64,000 nt of DNA, from positions 310,001-374,000 of the forward strand of contig NZ_JAEPWM010000005.1 in the NCBI RefSeq assembly GCF_016654015.1. Direction: 5' to 3'. Below the pieces are notes generated by a model. The model searched no databases, was not told the DNA's origin, and worked only from the letters and a program-made list of their open reading frames with translations. Both the position numbers and the translations under genes were made by a program. Below, one piece after another: positions 42,072 through 51,336 of this stretch; position 1 is the stretch's first letter; every line of letters begins with the position of its first letter. Origin of the DNA: Ramlibacter ginsenosidimutans (GTDB taxonomy: Bacteria; Pseudomonadota; Gammaproteobacteria; Burkholderiales; Burkholderiaceae_C).

Positions 42072-42683
42072 GTGGCAAACAGCGAGCGCCCGAGAACTTC
42101 CGCGAAGAAGTCCGTGCCCAGGCCTGCGGCCCGCTCGCGCGCGGACTCCGCGGCGCGGACGCAGGCGCGTGCGACGGCCCGGCCTGCGGCCGTGCGCGCG
42201 CCGCGCAAGACCGCGGCACGTCCCGATCCCGCCGGCCAGGTGCTGCGGCGCTTCCGTGCGGTCTTCAATGCCGTGCGCAACCATTTCCGCAGCGTCGAGC
42301 AGGTCGCCGGTATCTCCGGCGCCCAGGTCTGGGCCCTGAGCGAGATCGCCGCGCACCCCGGCATCGGCGTCGGTGCGCTGGCCCGCTCCATGGACATTCA
42401 CCAGTCCACCGCGAGCAACCTGGTGCGCGCGCTGCTCGAGTCGCGGCTGGTCGCTTCGGAACGCGGCGCGGAGGACCAGCGCGCCGTGCACCTGCGTGCG
42501 ACGGCGCGCGGGCTGAAGGTGCTCGGCAAGGCGCCGACCCCTTTTGTCGGCCTGCTCCCCGACGTGCTGCGCCGGCTGGACGAGGCGACGCTGAAGCGGC
42601 TGGACCGCGACCTGGAGCGGCTGATCCGTGAACTGCGCACCGATCCGCGCGGCGCGCAGACCCTGATCGGTGCCGACGACTGA
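42072..42683 (+). CDS. MarR family transcriptional regulator (paralog)
   Basis: A 203-aa regulator with a long basic, Ala/Arg/Pro-rich N-terminus (~55 residues) before the winged helix: QVWALSEIAAHPGIGVGALA, MDIHQSTASNLVRALLESRL, EDQRAVHLRATARGLKVLGK. GTG at 42072 is the most likely start but no strong ribosome site is present. It is the close paralog of the protein at 6952-7512. Likely targets are the divergent dehydrogenase operon or the convergent Rieske oxygenase/Bug operon. Confidence 0.85.
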   Translation: MANSERPRTSAKKSVPRPAARSRADSAARTQARATARPAAVRAPRKTAARPDPAGQVLRRFRAVFNAVRNHFRSVEQVAGISGAQVWALSEIAAHPGIGVGALARSMDIHQSTASNLVRALLESRLVASERGAEDQRAVHLRATARGLKVLGKAPTPFVGLLPDVLRRLDEATLKRLDRDLERLIRELRTDPRGAQTLIGADD

Positions 42684-42707
42684 AGCCGTCGATGCGCCAG
42701 GCCGCCT

Positions 42708-43901
42708 TCAATCCTCGAGGAAATTCCCCGCGTCGAAGAACACTGGCGGCGCCTGCGGATCGAAGCTCACGCCGGCCGGGTCCTCGCCCCGCTGCACGGC
42801 CTCGACCTGCTGCTGCAGGTAGCGCCGCACCATGACCACGCCGCGATCGGTGGTGGCGAGGTGCTCTTCGGAATGCCCGGCGATCGGGCCCTGGCTCACC
42901 ATCGCCTCGTAGTCGCCGGGCGAGCGCTGGTGCTCCTCTTCGCTCAGCTCCTCCCACAGCTTGCCGTTCTGGCGCGAGCGCATCTTCGCCAGCTCGCCCG
43001 GCTCGGACACGCGGCCCACCACGTAGATGCGGAAGTGCGTGTCGTCGATCGGCAGGATCCAGCCGATCGACTCCACGCGCCCGTACTTGCCCACGCGCGG
43101 GCTCGGGATGACGCGCAGCGTCGGCACGCCGGCCTGGCTGATGCGGCGGAAGGTCTTGCCGTCGGGAAACTTGCGGATCGAGGTCGTGCGCACGCCCAGT
43201 TCCACCGTGTCCCAGCGGACCTCGGGCATCACGGCCATCTGCTCGACGAATTGCGTGCCGCTGAACGTGGAGTGCAGGACGACGACATGGAAGGGATCGA
43301 CGAGGTTCTCGTAGTGCTGCAGCCAGTTGCAGTCGATGACCTGCGGGCCGCCGCCGCCGATGCTGCGGTCGTTGGCCTCCAGCATCTCGCCGGGGTCCAG
43401 GTTTTCCAGGCACTCGTAGCGGGGCAGCACCGGCTTGCGGTCCGGTGGGCCCAGGTATGCGAAGACCAGTCCGTACTGTTCCTGCACCGGGTACCAGGGC
43501 TGGCGCACCTTGTCGCGGGCGCGGCCGCCCTGCGGCTCGCACGGCTGCTCCACGCAGTGGCCCTGCACGTCGAACATCCAGCCGTGGTAGCAGCAGCGGA
43601 TGCCGCGCTCCTCCACGCGACCGTAGAACAGCGACGTGCCGCGGTGCGCGCAGTGCGGATAGACCAGGCCCGGGCGGCCGCTCTTGTCCCGGAACAGGAT
43701 CAGGTCCTCGCCCAGCACGCGCACCTTGCGCGGCGTGTCGGTGGCGTCGCCGGCGAGCGCGATCGGGTGCCAGTAGCGGCGCAGCAGTTCGCCCATCGGC
43801 GTGCCGGGGCCGACTTCGGTCAGCTCCTTGCGGTACGTGGGCGCCGGCTTGCCGTACGCGGTGCCGGTGTCCGGCGCGACGGGAAGGTGTCGCGCGTTCA
43901 T
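42708..43901 (-). CDS. Rieske aromatic ring-hydroxylating oxygenase, alpha-subunit type
   Basis: A 397-aa oxygenase. The Rieske [2Fe-2S] ligands are in CAHRGTSLFYG and CCYHGWMFDVQGHC (C-x-H and C-x2-H). The mononuclear iron region is HYENLVDPFHVVVLHS, with the Asp-His facial motif. It fits the phthalate/vanillate-demethylase (VanA/Pobs) style of single-component-like alpha subunits, which need a separate reductase. None is adjacent. ATG at 43901 overlaps the Bug gene stop by 4 bp (ATGA), so the two form an operon. Confidence 0.9.
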   Translation of the reverse strand: MNARHLPVAPDTGTAYGKPAPTYRKELTEVGPGTPMGELLRRYWHPIALAGDATDTPRKVRVLGEDLILFRDKSGRPGLVYPHCAHRGTSLFYGRVEERGIRCCYHGWMFDVQGHCVEQPCEPQGGRARDKVRQPWYPVQEQYGLVFAYLGPPDRKPVLPRYECLENLDPGEMLEANDRSIGGGGPQVIDCNWLQHYENLVDPFHVVVLHSTFSGTQFVEQMAVMPEVRWDTVELGVRTTSIRKFPDGKTFRRISQAGVPTLRVIPSPRVGKYGRVESIGWILPIDDTHFRIYVVGRVSEPGELAKMRSRQNGKLWEELSEEEHQRSPGDYEAMVSQGPIAGHSEEHLATTDRGVVMVRRYLQQQVEAVQRGEDPAGVSFDPQAPPVFFDAGNFLED

Positions 43902-44896
43902 TCGGCCGTCACTCCCGCAGCCTTGATCAGTTCGGCGGTGCGCGGATAGTCGACCCGGAAGCGCTCGACGAACTGCGCGGGCGTGTTGCCCAGCGGCTCG
44001 AAGCCATAGCCGACCAGGCGGGCCGCGACATCCGGCATCGCGGTGATGTCGCGCAGTGCCGAAACCCACGTGTCCACCACGTTCTGCGGCGTCTTCGCCG
44101 GGGCGAACCAGCCGATCCAGCTGTCGATGTCGAAGCCCTGGAAGCCCTGCTCGGTGAAGGTCGGCACGTTGGGCAGGATCGTGAGCCGGCGCGTCCCGGC
44201 GACGGCCAGCGCCTTCATCTTGCCGCCCTGGATCTGCGCGCGCGCGGTCGCTGGGTTGGCCCAGGCGAAGTCGAGGGCGCCCCCGAACATGTCGCTGTGC
44301 GCCTGCGCCTCGCCCTTGTAGGGCGCGTGGATCAGGTTGGCGCCGGTCTCGCGCTTGAGCAGTTCGCCGAACAGGTGCGCCGCCGACCCGGTGCCCCAGG
44401 TGCCGTAGGTCAGTCCCTTCGGCTGCTTCTTCGCGAAGGCGATGAACTCCTGAAGGTTGTTGTAGGGCGCATCGGCGCGCGCGACGAGCATGGGGCCGCC
44501 GGTGCCGATCATGGACAGTGGCGTGAAGTCCTTGACCGGGTCGTACGGCAGCTTAGCTTGCAGGATCGCGTTGTTGATGTGCGTGAGCGGCAGCGTGACC
44601 ATCACCGTGTAGCCGTCCGGTGCGGCCTTCGCGACCGCGTCGGCGGCGATGATGCCGCTCGCGCCGGGCTTGGGCTCGACCACCATGGGCTGCGCCCAGC
44701 GCTGTTGCAGCTTGTCGCCGTAGATCCGTGCGATGGTGTCGATGGGACCGCCGCCGGTGCCGAAGGGAATGATGCGCACCGGCCGCGACGGAAACCCGTC
44801 GGCGCGCGCGGGCAGGGTGCTGGCCAGGGCCAGGCCGCCGAGGGCGACGAGGGCCGAGCGGCGGCCGACGGCGCCGGGTTCATGGAAAGAGCGCAT
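43898..44896 (-). CDS. Bug/TctC-family periplasmic solute-binding protein
   Basis: A 332-aa Bug receptor with a signal peptide of ~30 residues, Tat-like at the start (GRRSALVALGGLALASTLPA). Hallmarks: PVRIIPFGTGGGPIDTIARI, VVEPKPGASGIIAAD and APDGYTVMVTLPL. It precedes and overlaps a Rieske oxygenase gene, so it may deliver that enzyme's substrate. The C-terminus IKAAGVTAE is typical. Confidence 0.92.
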   Translation of the reverse strand: MRSFHEPGAVGRRSALVALGGLALASTLPARADGFPSRPVRIIPFGTGGGPIDTIARIYGDKLQQRWAQPMVVEPKPGASGIIAADAVAKAAPDGYTVMVTLPLTHINNAILQAKLPYDPVKDFTPLSMIGTGGPMLVARADAPYNNLQEFIAFAKKQPKGLTYGTWGTGSAAHLFGELLKRETGANLIHAPYKGEAQAHSDMFGGALDFAWANPATARAQIQGGKMKALAVAGTRRLTILPNVPTFTEQGFQGFDIDSWIGWFAPAKTPQNVVDTWVSALRDITAMPDVAARLVGYGFEPLGNTPAQFVERFRVDYPRTAELIKAAGVTAE

Positions 44897-45333
44897 GCGG
44901 GTCTCCGGGTGCTGCGCGAATTATGCGGCGCTGCCGCTGGGGGCCTCGCCGGCACGCTCAGGGCCGCCGATGGGCTGCAATCCGGGCGGTCCGGCTCCAT
45001 CGCCGCGCGTCGAAACGATGCCACGGGCTTCGCATCGGGTGCATTTGGAAATGCGAAGTTACGGGATGTATCGGAGTTGGGACGATCGCTCCAGGCACTG
45101 GAGCGATGACGCCGCGTCGCCAATGGGGAAACGGGAGGTGAAGCGCACTCGCACGTTATCGTTTCGTGTTAACGGCGCAGGCGAATGTGTTAAGCCGTAT
45201 CCCTAGGTGTCAGCGATCTGCAAGCCAGTCGCGCCACTGACCCACAAGCTTCGACCGACCATCTGAGCAGCAGGAGAACGAGCGCCGGGCTCCGCTACAG
45301 TCCGGTCCGTCGCAACCCACTGCTACAAAAAAA
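44897..45333. other. Long intergenic region with a perfect hairpin
   Basis: 437 bp upstream of both the leftward Bug/oxygenase operon and the rightward pilus operon. It contains a perfect 10-bp inverted repeat at 45085-45107 (listed separately) and the AT-richer stretch GTTATCGTTTCGTGTTAACG around 45155-45175. No protein-coding frame with family character was seen, and no sigma-54 style -24/-12 pair was recognised. Confidence 0.4.
45085..45107. promoter_or_regulatory. Perfect 10-bp inverted repeat, possible operator or RNA hairpin
   Basis: ATCGCTCCAG and CTGGAGCGAT flank a 3-nt GCA spacer. It lies 189 bp upstream of the Bug gene start. No T tract follows on either strand, so an operator or leader hairpin is as likely as a terminator. 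Confidence 0.4.
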
Positions 45334-45720
45334 ATGAGGATCCGGGGACGAGGTTTCACGCTGATCGAATTGATGGTCGCCTGCGCGGTGGTCGCCATCC
45401 TGGCGTCCGTCGCGTATCCATCCTACCTGTCGCACGTGCGCAAGTCGGCGCGCGCCTCGGCGAAGGCGCAGATGATGGACATCGCCAACCGCGAGCAGCA
45501 GTTCCTGCTCGCCAACCGCAACTTCGTTTCCGCCACGCAGCTCCAGGCCAGCGGCTACGCGCTGCCGCCGGATGTCAGTGCGAAGTACACGTATTCGATC
45601 GCGGTCGCCAGCGCACCGCCTTCCTTCACGGTGACCTTCACCCCCATCGGCAGCCAGGTCAAGGACGGTCCGCTGGTGCTCTCGAGCGACGGCACCAAGA
45701 GCCCCGCGGACAAGTGGTAG
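45334..45720 (+). CDS. pilE: Type IV pilin PilE-like protein
   Basis: A 128-aa pilin with a short leader (MRIRGRG), then the class-III cleavage motif G|FTLIELMVACAVVAILASVA with Glu5, and a long N-terminal helix. The globular part is small and has few Cys. It is the first gene of the pilin operon. The gene order (PilE first, FimT last) differs from the more common FimT-first arrangement. ATG is preceded by an A-run (CTACAAAAAAA) rather than a normal ribosome site. It could be the main pilin or a minor pilin. Confidence 0.88.
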   Translation: MRIRGRGFTLIELMVACAVVAILASVAYPSYLSHVRKSARASAKAQMMDIANREQQFLLANRNFVSATQLQASGYALPPDVSAKYTYSIAVASAPPSFTVTFTPIGSQVKDGPLVLSSDGTKSPADKW

Positions 45721-45728
45721 GAGAGCGC

Positions 45729-46295
45729 ATGTCGAACACCGCACGCCAACGTGGCGCCACCCTGATCGAAGTCCTGATCACGCTCGTGATCGTCGCCTTC
45801 GGCCTGCTGGGCATGGCCGGACTCCAGGTGCGCATGCAGTCCACGGAGATGGAGTCCTACCAGCGCAGCCAGGCGCTGCTGCTGCTCAACGAGATGGCCA
45901 CGCACATCGCGACGAACCGCGCGAACGCCGCTGCCTACGTGACCGGCACCAGCTCGCCGCTGGGCACCGGCTTCGATTGCAGCGGCATGGCGAGCACCTC
46001 GATCGCGCAGGCGGACCTGAAGGCGTGGTGCAACGCTTTGCAGGGCTCCTCGGAGACCACCGGCACGGGCGCGAGCGCGCTGCGCCAGGGCGCAATGATC
46101 GACGCGCGCGGCTGTGTCCAGCTCTCCGCCGACGGCGACTACCTCGTGACCGTCACGTGGCAGGGGCTCGCGCCCATCGTCGCGCCGCCGACCTCCCTGG
46201 CCTGCGGGGCCAGCCAGTACGACGGGGGCAGTTGCACCAACGACCTGTGCCGGCGCGCGGCCACCACCGTCGTCCGCATCGCGAACCTGATATGA
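45729..46295 (+). CDS. pilV: Minor pilin PilV
   Basis: A 188-aa minor pilin. Class-III leader MSNTARQRG then ATLIEVLITLVIVAFGLLGMAGLQ, typical of PilV. The body has several Cys (CSGMAST, CGAS...CTNDLCRR) that could form disulfides. It starts 8 bp after pilE and overlaps pilW by 4 bp (ATGA). With PilW, PilX and FimT it should prime pilus assembly. Confidence 0.9.
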   Translation: MSNTARQRGATLIEVLITLVIVAFGLLGMAGLQVRMQSTEMESYQRSQALLLLNEMATHIATNRANAAAYVTGTSSPLGTGFDCSGMASTSIAQADLKAWCNALQGSSETTGTGASALRQGAMIDARGCVQLSADGDYLVTVTWQGLAPIVAPPTSLACGASQYDGGSCTNDLCRRAATTVVRIANLI

Positions 46296-47527
46296 ACCGC
46301 ACCCTCGCCGGCTTCCGCACGCGGACCCTGCAACGCGGCCTGACCCTCGTCGAACTGATGGTGGGGGTGGCGCTGTCGCTGCTCGTGATCCTGGCGATGC
46401 TCACCTTGCTGATGAACGTGAACCGCAACAGCACGGAGCTCGCGCGGACCAACTCGGTCATCGACAACGGCCGGATGGCGCAGCAGCTGATCGAGGCGGA
46501 CCTCACGCACGCGGGCTTCTGGGGCGGCTACGTGCCGACCTTCGACGACCTGAGCGTGTCCGGAGCGGTCGGCGCCGTGAACGACGCCATGACCGTCGCC
46601 TTTCCCACCGCCTTGCCCGATCCCTGCGCGGCCGTCGCCACCTGGAACACCGACTACCGCGCCCAGCTGATCGGCCTGCCGCTGCAGGTGTACCAGGTGT
46701 CCTCGTCCGGCGCTTCGCCGGTGTGCTCTTCGATCATCACGGCCGCCGAGGCGCAACCGGACAGCGACGTGCTGATCGTGCGGCACGCGGCGCCCTGCGT
46801 GGCGAACGCTTCCGCGAGCGAGACGGACTGCCTGAACACCGCGGGCAACATGTTCTTCCAGCTTTCGCGCTGCCCGACGGACGCCGCCCGCTTCGCGCTC
46901 AGCGCCACGCCGGCCGATCTGGTGCTGAAGAACGGCACCTGCTCGGCGACCGCCCCCTTGTACCGGTTCCTGTCCACGATCTATTGGGTGCGCAACTACT
47001 TCATGACGCCGGGCGACAACGTGCCGACGCTCGTGCGCACCCGCTTCCAGCTGCAGGGCGGCGTGCTGGCGCACCAGCAGACCGAGGCGCTCGTCGACGG
47101 CATCCAGGCCTTGCGCATCCAGCTGGGGGTGGACAACGTCAGCAAGCCCACGGTGGCTGGCGGGACCGGTGCGACCCTCACCACGGCGAAGTTCCAGCAG
47201 GACGTGGGCTGGGCCAGCACCACCGACACCTACACGCCGACCAAGCGCGGTGACGGCAACGTCGATGCGTACCTCGCCTGTGCCGCCGCGGGTTCGCCCT
47301 GCAGCGATCCGGTGCAGGGGCCGTTCAACCTGGCGAACACCGTCGCGGTGACGGTGGGGGTGCTGGCGCGCGCATCGAGCGCCACCCCGGGGTACGTCGA
47401 CGTCAAGAACTATTCGATCGCGGGCAGCAGCATCGGCCCGTTCAACGACGCGTACAAGCGGCACGTGTACGCGGAAACCGTGAGACTGAACAACGTCTCC
47501 ATGCGCCGCGAGGTACCCCCGCCATGA
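46292..47527 (+). CDS. pilW: Minor pilin PilW
   Basis: A 411-aa minor pilin with the leader QRG and the helix LTLVELMVGVALSLLVILAM. The globular region is large, as usual for PilW (about 350 residues), with Cys pairs (CAAVATW, CSSIITA, CVANASASETDC, CSATAPLY). It overlaps pilV and pilX by 4 bp on each side, so it is within one operon. Confidence 0.9.
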   Translation: MNRTLAGFRTRTLQRGLTLVELMVGVALSLLVILAMLTLLMNVNRNSTELARTNSVIDNGRMAQQLIEADLTHAGFWGGYVPTFDDLSVSGAVGAVNDAMTVAFPTALPDPCAAVATWNTDYRAQLIGLPLQVYQVSSSGASPVCSSIITAAEAQPDSDVLIVRHAAPCVANASASETDCLNTAGNMFFQLSRCPTDAARFALSATPADLVLKNGTCSATAPLYRFLSTIYWVRNYFMTPGDNVPTLVRTRFQLQGGVLAHQQTEALVDGIQALRIQLGVDNVSKPTVAGGTGATLTTAKFQQDVGWASTTDTYTPTKRGDGNVDAYLACAAAGSPCSDPVQGPFNLANTVAVTVGVLARASSATPGYVDVKNYSIAGSSIGPFNDAYKRHVYAETVRLNNVSMRREVPPP

Positions 47528-48048
47528 ACCGGCATTCCCTCCAATCCCTGCAGCGGGGCGCCGTGATGGTGGTCGCCTTGATCCTGCTGATGATCATTTC
47601 CGTGATCGTGATCGGCGGTTACCTGCTCAGCTCCTCGGACCTGCGCTCGGTCGGCAACGTGCAGTTCCGGGAAGAGGCGCTCGCCTCCGCGAACCGCGCC
47701 CTCGAACAGGTCGTGAGCGGCTCGTTCCTCACGGCGCTGAACACCACCGTCAATTCGACCGTCGACATCAACAAGGACGGCGTGCCCGACTACTCCGTCA
47801 CCATCAGCATTCCGCAGTGCCCCGTGCGCGCGGCGCGCGTCGCGCTGGACGCCCCCAGCGGCTACGAGACCAGCGACGGCGGCACCAGCGCCGGCAGCTA
47901 CATCGTGGACTGGGAACTCATCGCGACCGTGTCGGACGTCAGCACGGGCGCTGCGGTCGTCATCCACCACGGTGTGCGGCTGCCCATGCAGCAGTCCGAC
48001 TACCAGACTTATGTCGTGCCCTGCGGGCTGACCGTGTTCTCTTCCTGA
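47524..48048 (+). CDS. pilX: Minor pilin-like protein PilX
   Basis: A 174-aa minor pilin-like protein. The leader QRGAVMVVALILLMIISVIVIG is the PilX type, where the canonical Glu5 is missing. It has a Cys pair (IPQCPVR ... VPCGLTV). Its start overlaps pilW (ATGA). PilY1 follows after 15 bp. Confidence 0.88.
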   Translation: MNRHSLQSLQRGAVMVVALILLMIISVIVIGGYLLSSSDLRSVGNVQFREEALASANRALEQVVSGSFLTALNTTVNSTVDINKDGVPDYSVTISIPQCPVRAARVALDAPSGYETSDGGTSAGSYIVDWELIATVSDVSTGAAVVIHHGVRLPMQQSDYQTYVVPCGLTVFSS

Positions 48049-48063
48049 TTGCCTGGAGCAACG

Positions 48064-51000
48064 ATGACCATCAAGCGACTCCTGCAGGTGCTCGCCACCA
48101 TCGCGCTGCCGGCGTGCGTGCACCTGGCTGCCTTCGCCGAGGACACGGACCTGTTTGCCTCGCCCAACACCGCTGCCGCGGCCAACATCCTCGTGGTGTT
48201 CGACAACGGCGCGAGCTTCGATGCCAATTCGTCGCAGAGCTGCAGCATCGATTCGCTCGGCACCGTGAAAGTGGACGGCACGGGCACCAGCAACACGGCC
48301 CTCAGTGGTTCGGCCGGCGGCGTGGAGCAGTGCGCGCTCTATGCGGCCCTGGCAGCCTTGCCCGCCAACGACACGCCCCTCTTCAACGTGGGCTTCATGA
48401 TGTTCAACGCCACGGGCCTGCAGAAGTTCGACCCGACGAACACGACGGGCAACCCCTTCTCCGCGTGCCCGAGCAGCGGCGTCGGCGGCTGCAACATCGT
48501 GCCCGTGGTGGGCTACACGCCCACCGTCAAGACGAACCTGCTCAACTGGGTGAAGAACTGGAAGAGCAGCGGCAACAGCGGCTACAACATCAAGAGCAAC
48601 TCGCTCGCGAGCGGCGCCATCATGCAGGAGGCCTGGGCGCTGTACCAGGGCAAGCAGGGCATTTCCGGCACCACCTATGCCGCCCCCTCGACGGGGTGCG
48701 GCAAGAACTACGTCATCTACGTCGGGGACGCCTACCGCAACAACACGAGCCCGAACGACCAGACGGGCAGCAAGGGGCCGAGACAGTACCTGTACAGCGG
48801 CTCCGACACGGCGACCGGCATGTACGCCAACCCGAAGCCCACCACCGCGCAGCTGACCTCGTTCACGGACACGGTCAGCGCGAAGTACGGGCTCGGTACC
48901 AGCCAGATCGTCTGCACGTCCGGCAACAGCTCCAGCTACACCTTCCCCGGCGACAACGAGAACTCGGGCAGCTGGGGCCTGAACTGGTCGGAGTACATGT
49001 GGGGCCAGGCCGGCATCAAGACCACCAGCATCGGCCTGCTCGGCGCGTCCTGCCTGCCCAGTTATTCCGCCTGGCTGCAACGGCTCGCCGAGGTGGGTGG
49101 CGGGGACTTCTACGCCACCAGCGACTACGCCACGCTGGTGAACGCGTTCAAGGCTTCGTTCGGCAACATCATCTCCGTCAACAGCGTGTTCGCTTCCGTG
49201 TCCCTGCCGGTGAGCGTCAACACGCAGGGCTCCTACCTGAACCAGATCTTCGTGGGCATGTTCCGGCCCGACTCCGGCTTCCTGCCGCGGTGGCTGGGCA
49301 ACCTGAAGCAGTACCAGCTGGGGTTCACGAGCAACGGCAACCTGCAGACCAACGATGCGGACGGCAACGCAGCCATCAACAACAACACGGGCTTCATCAC
49401 CTCGTGCGCGCGCAGCTTCTGGACGCCGAACACCACCACCAACCAGCAGTACTGGGCGCTGTCGCCCAGCGGCGGCTGCCTGACGGTCACGAATTCGGCG
49501 GCCTCGGATTACCCCGACGGCAACATCGTGGAGAAGGGGGCGCAAGCCTACGGCTTGCGCCAGGTGACGCCGTCGGCGCGCGTGGTGAAGACCTGCGGCA
49601 GCACGCTCGCGAGCTGCACCGGCTGGAGCGACTACAAGTCGTCCAGCCCGCCCAGCGCCAGCCTGTTCGGCACCGGACTCACCAGCACCGACGCGGCCAC
49701 GCTGGTGGACTGGTCGCGCGGCCTGAACACGCAGAACGAGCTGCTCAAGGGCGCCACGGTCATGCGGCCTTCGGTGCACGGTGACGTGATGCACTCCCGG
49801 CCGGTGGCGCTCAACTACGGCACCGACACGGCGCCGCAGGTGGTCGTGTACTACGGCGCCAACGACGGCATGCTGCACGCCGTCAACGGCAACCAGACGG
49901 GCTCGCTGACCTCGAATGGAACCACCTATGCCGCCGGTGCGGAGCTGTGGACCTTCATGCCGCCGGAGTTCTACGGCCAGATCAAGCGCCTGTACGACAA
50001 CACGACGCCCGTGTACTACAAGGGCGCGGCCGACACCAGCGCGCTGCCCAAGCCCTATGGCATGGATGGCCCGGTCACCGCATTCCGCGGCACGATCAAC
50101 GGCTCGGCCAAGACCTACCTGTACGCCACGATGCGCCGCGGCGGCCGCGCGGTCTATGCCTTCGACGTGACCACGCCCGGCAATCCTTCCTTCCTCTGGA
50201 AGATCGGCTGTTCCAGCGTGGACCTCACCTCCACGGACTGCGGCAGCACCAGCGGCACCAGCAACTACATCAACATCGGCCAGACCTGGAGCAGCCCGAA
50301 GGTGATCCAGGCCAGTGGCTACAGCAATCCGCTGCTGATCATGGGCGGTGGCTACGACACCTGCGAGGACAACGACACCGGCACCGGCGGCGCCAACAAC
50401 AGCTGCACCGGCTCGCCCAAGGGCAGCCGCGTGTACGTGATCGACGGCACGGACGGTCACATCGTCGCGCAGTTCCCGACCGTGGCTCCGTTCACCGGCG
50501 GCGCTCCGCGCAGCGTCATCGGCGATGCGACCGTGGTGAATGCCAACGGCGTGGCCAAGTACGCGTACATCGCCGACATGGGCGGCGTGGTGTACCGGCT
50601 GGACTTCACGGCGACAACGGTCGCTGGCTGGACGATGACCCCGATCGCGAAGGTGGGCTGCGATTCGCTCACCGCCTGCACGGCGAACCGCAAGTTCATG
50701 TTCCAGCCTAGCGTCGTGAGCACGGACGGCACGACCTTCGACATCCTGCTGGGCACGGGCGACCGCGAGAAGCCGACCCGGCAGTACGGCGCGTCCAACG
50801 GCGTGCAGAACTACTTCTTCATGCTGCAGGACCAGCCGGGCAGCACCACCTTCCTGCAGGACCAGTGCGGCAGCGGCAACAACTTCCTGTGCCTGAACTC
50901 GCTGCAGGCCATCACCGCGGGCACGACGCCCAGCGCCTCGGCGCTGGCGGCCAAGAAGGGCTGGTATCTCGCGCTCGCCTCCACCGAGCAGGTGGTGACC

Positions 51001-51336
51001 TCCGCCATCACGCAGTTCGGCATCACCACGTTCAGCACGCACCAGCCCGCGGTGGCCACGAATTCCTGCGGCAACAACCTGGGCAAGAGCCTGGTCTACA
51101 ACCTCAGCTACGCCAACGCAGGCGCCGTCAACGGCAGCAGCAACATCTACGCCGAGATCGCGGGCGACGGCCTGCCGCCCTCGCCGGTGGCGGGCTCGGT
51201 GTTGATCAACGGCAACCCGGTGTCCTTCTGCATCGGCTGCTCGGCGGACTCGCCGCTGCAGGGCCGCAAGGCGCAGCAGAACGGCAGCGTGTCGCGCGCC
51301 AAGAACCGCCTGTACTGGTACGTGGAGAAGAAATGA
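48064..51336 (+). CDS. pilY1: Type IV pilus tip adhesin PilY1
   Basis: A 1090-aa exported protein with a 25-residue signal peptide (MTIKRLLQVLATIALPACVH). The N-terminal half resembles a VWA-like/adhesive region (NILVVFDNGASFDANSSQSC). The C-terminal half is the PilY1 beta-propeller: HSRPVALNYG, VYYGANDGMLHAVNG, WTFMPPEFYGQIKRLYDN, RGGRAVYAFDVTTPGNPSFL. A calcium-loop-like stretch is DTCEDNDTGTGGANNSCTG (approx. residue 770). PilY1 sits at the pilus tip and promotes extension and adhesion. It ends by overlapping the fimT-like gene. Confidence 0.93.
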   Translation: MTIKRLLQVLATIALPACVHLAAFAEDTDLFASPNTAAAANILVVFDNGASFDANSSQSCSIDSLGTVKVDGTGTSNTALSGSAGGVEQCALYAALAALPANDTPLFNVGFMMFNATGLQKFDPTNTTGNPFSACPSSGVGGCNIVPVVGYTPTVKTNLLNWVKNWKSSGNSGYNIKSNSLASGAIMQEAWALYQGKQGISGTTYAAPSTGCGKNYVIYVGDAYRNNTSPNDQTGSKGPRQYLYSGSDTATGMYANPKPTTAQLTSFTDTVSAKYGLGTSQIVCTSGNSSSYTFPGDNENSGSWGLNWSEYMWGQAGIKTTSIGLLGASCLPSYSAWLQRLAEVGGGDFYATSDYATLVNAFKASFGNIISVNSVFASVSLPVSVNTQGSYLNQIFVGMFRPDSGFLPRWLGNLKQYQLGFTSNGNLQTNDADGNAAINNNTGFITSCARSFWTPNTTTNQQYWALSPSGGCLTVTNSAASDYPDGNIVEKGAQAYGLRQVTPSARVVKTCGSTLASCTGWSDYKSSSPPSASLFGTGLTSTDAATLVDWSRGLNTQNELLKGATVMRPSVHGDVMHSRPVALNYGTDTAPQVVVYYGANDGMLHAVNGNQTGSLTSNGTTYAAGAELWTFMPPEFYGQIKRLYDNTTPVYYKGAADTSALPKPYGMDGPVTAFRGTINGSAKTYLYATMRRGGRAVYAFDVTTPGNPSFLWKIGCSSVDLTSTDCGSTSGTSNYINIGQTWSSPKVIQASGYSNPLLIMGGGYDTCEDNDTGTGGANNSCTGSPKGSRVYVIDGTDGHIVAQFPTVAPFTGGAPRSVIGDATVVNANGVAKYAYIADMGGVVYRLDFTATTVAGWTMTPIAKVGCDSLTACTANRKFMFQPSVVSTDGTTFDILLGTGDREKPTRQYGASNGVQNYFFMLQDQPGSTTFLQDQCGSGNNFLCLNSLQAITAGTTPSASALAAKKGWYLALASTEQVVTSAITQFGITTFSTHQPAVATNSCGNNLGKSLVYNLSYANAGAVNGSSNIYAEIAGDGLPPSPVAGSVLINGNPVSFCIGCSADSPLQGRKAQQNGSVSRAKNRLYWYVEKK

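Noticed and set aside
47410-51042. A 1210-codon open frame on the minus strand
   Set aside because: It is antisense to pilW, pilX and pilY1, which have clear motifs. Long antisense frames are expected in DNA this rich in G+C, and its translation (Val/Ala/Arg/His-rich) shows no domain.
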